The translations under genes were made by a program, and so were the position numbers. From Ceratopteris richardii (taxonomy: Eukaryota; Streptophyta; Polypodiopsida; Polypodiales; Pteridaceae), in contig CM035423.1 of assembly GCA_020310875.1 (NCBI GenBank), positions 124,644,664 to 124,708,663 of the forward strand: a stretch of DNA of 64,000 bases. Direction: 5' to 3'. The first letter of the stretch is position 1. Each line of letters begins with the position of its first letter. This document shows positions 63,857 to 64,000 of this stretch, one piece after another. The notes below the pieces were generated by a model. It did no database searches. It saw only the letters and a program-made list of their open reading frames with translations, and was not told the DNA's origin.

Positions 63857-64000
63857 CGCGATAGACGGTGTCTGTCGCGATAGACACAATCTATCGTGGG
63901 GGCTGTCTGTCGCGATAGACGGTGTCTGTCGCGATAGACGGTGTCTATCGTGAAATTCTGTCTGTCGCGATAGACGGTGTCTGTCGCGATAGACGGTATC
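63857..64000. repeat. Gypsy-1 leader palindromic tandem array
   Basis: Six copies of a unit with TCGCGATAGAC, about 20 bp each (typical form GTCTGTCGCGATAGACGGT), plus two degenerate copies. The first unit holds the perfect 16-bp palindrome GTCTATCGCGATAGAC. The array continues off the window. Confidence 0.93.

Larger units (their letters stand above)
48279..64000 (-). mobile_element. Gypsy-1, intact-looking giant Ty3/Gypsy element with ORF2
   Basis: On the minus strand: leader with palindromic repeats (right edge), 3208-residue gag-pol, 1443-residue ORF2, PPT and a 569-bp 3' LTR. PBS and 5' LTR lie beyond base 64000. At least 15.7 kb are visible. It is inserted in Copia-4 RT and nothing is inserted in it, so it is the youngest layer. 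The absence of stops over about 4650 codons suggests recent activity. Asp-tRNA priming and the lack of a visible chromodomain in its relatives suggest the Athila/Tat side of plant Gypsy; this is inference. Confidence 0.95.

Noticed and set aside
1..64000. Host single-copy genes
   Set aside because: Every long frame was assigned to a transposable element or to a shadow or repeat. Remaining gaps are leaders, LTRs or linkers.

Overview
The window is nested plant retrotransposon sequence from end to end. I found no host protein gene, tRNA or rRNA gene. Ty1/Copia elements with initiator-Met-tRNA primer sites, Ty3/Gypsy elements with an Asp-tRNA primer site, and one CACTA transposon end point to a land plant with a large, repeat-rich nuclear genome. 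The species cannot be told from the sequence.

Layout. <1-6298: Copia-1 (minus), nearly complete but broken by stops, inserted in the LTR of a Gypsy relic. 6299-~8660: that relic (Gypsy-7, minus), holding LTR, PPT and the end of its second ORF. ~8665-12545: 5'-truncated Copia-2 (plus). 12546-13046: Gypsy-4 ORF2 scrap (plus). 13047-15338: Copia-3 (minus), cut in the RT. 15340-15965: GA and CA microsatellites. ~15966-16263: CACTA end. 16264-21076: Gypsy-3 (plus), decayed, from before the RT into ORF2. 21077-37355: Gypsy-2 (minus), almost full length, moderately broken. 37356-39316: Gypsy-X (minus), a different family with a 257-bp LTR. 39317-~41247: Gypsy-6 gag relic (minus). ~41248-44014: Gypsy-5 (plus), in which one LTR has ORF2/PPT on one side and PBS/leader on the other. 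44015-48276: Copia-4 (plus), a long near-intact ORF with one nonsense change. 48279->64000: Gypsy-1 (minus), the youngest layer, inserted into Copia-4 and running off the right edge.

The main discovery candidate is the Gypsy family represented by Gypsy-1 (open, apparently intact) and Gypsy-2, -3, -4, -5, -6 and -7 (relics). Gypsy-1 encodes a 3208-residue single-frame Gag-Pol and a separate 1443-residue ORF2. The Pol order is unusual: zinc-knuckle Gag, retropepsin, RT, RNase H, two successive H2C2 zinc-binding modules, integrase D,D(35)E core, then a second retropepsin-like domain and a basic tail with repeated W-[VI]-P-K motifs. ORF2 lies where env would be but shows no membrane segment; it has an N-terminal domain, a Pro/Thr-rich middle, coiled coils and a conserved C-terminal domain. 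In both usable copies a splice-acceptor-like sequence sits just before the ORF2 ATG, which suggests a spliced subgenomic mRNA. The long leaders carry short tandem repeats built on the palindrome TATCGCGATA.

Layering suggests the order of events. Gypsy relics are oldest. Copia-1, Copia-3, Copia-4, Gypsy-X and the CACTA element inserted into them. Gypsy-2 then inserted into Gypsy-X, and Gypsy-1 into Copia-4.
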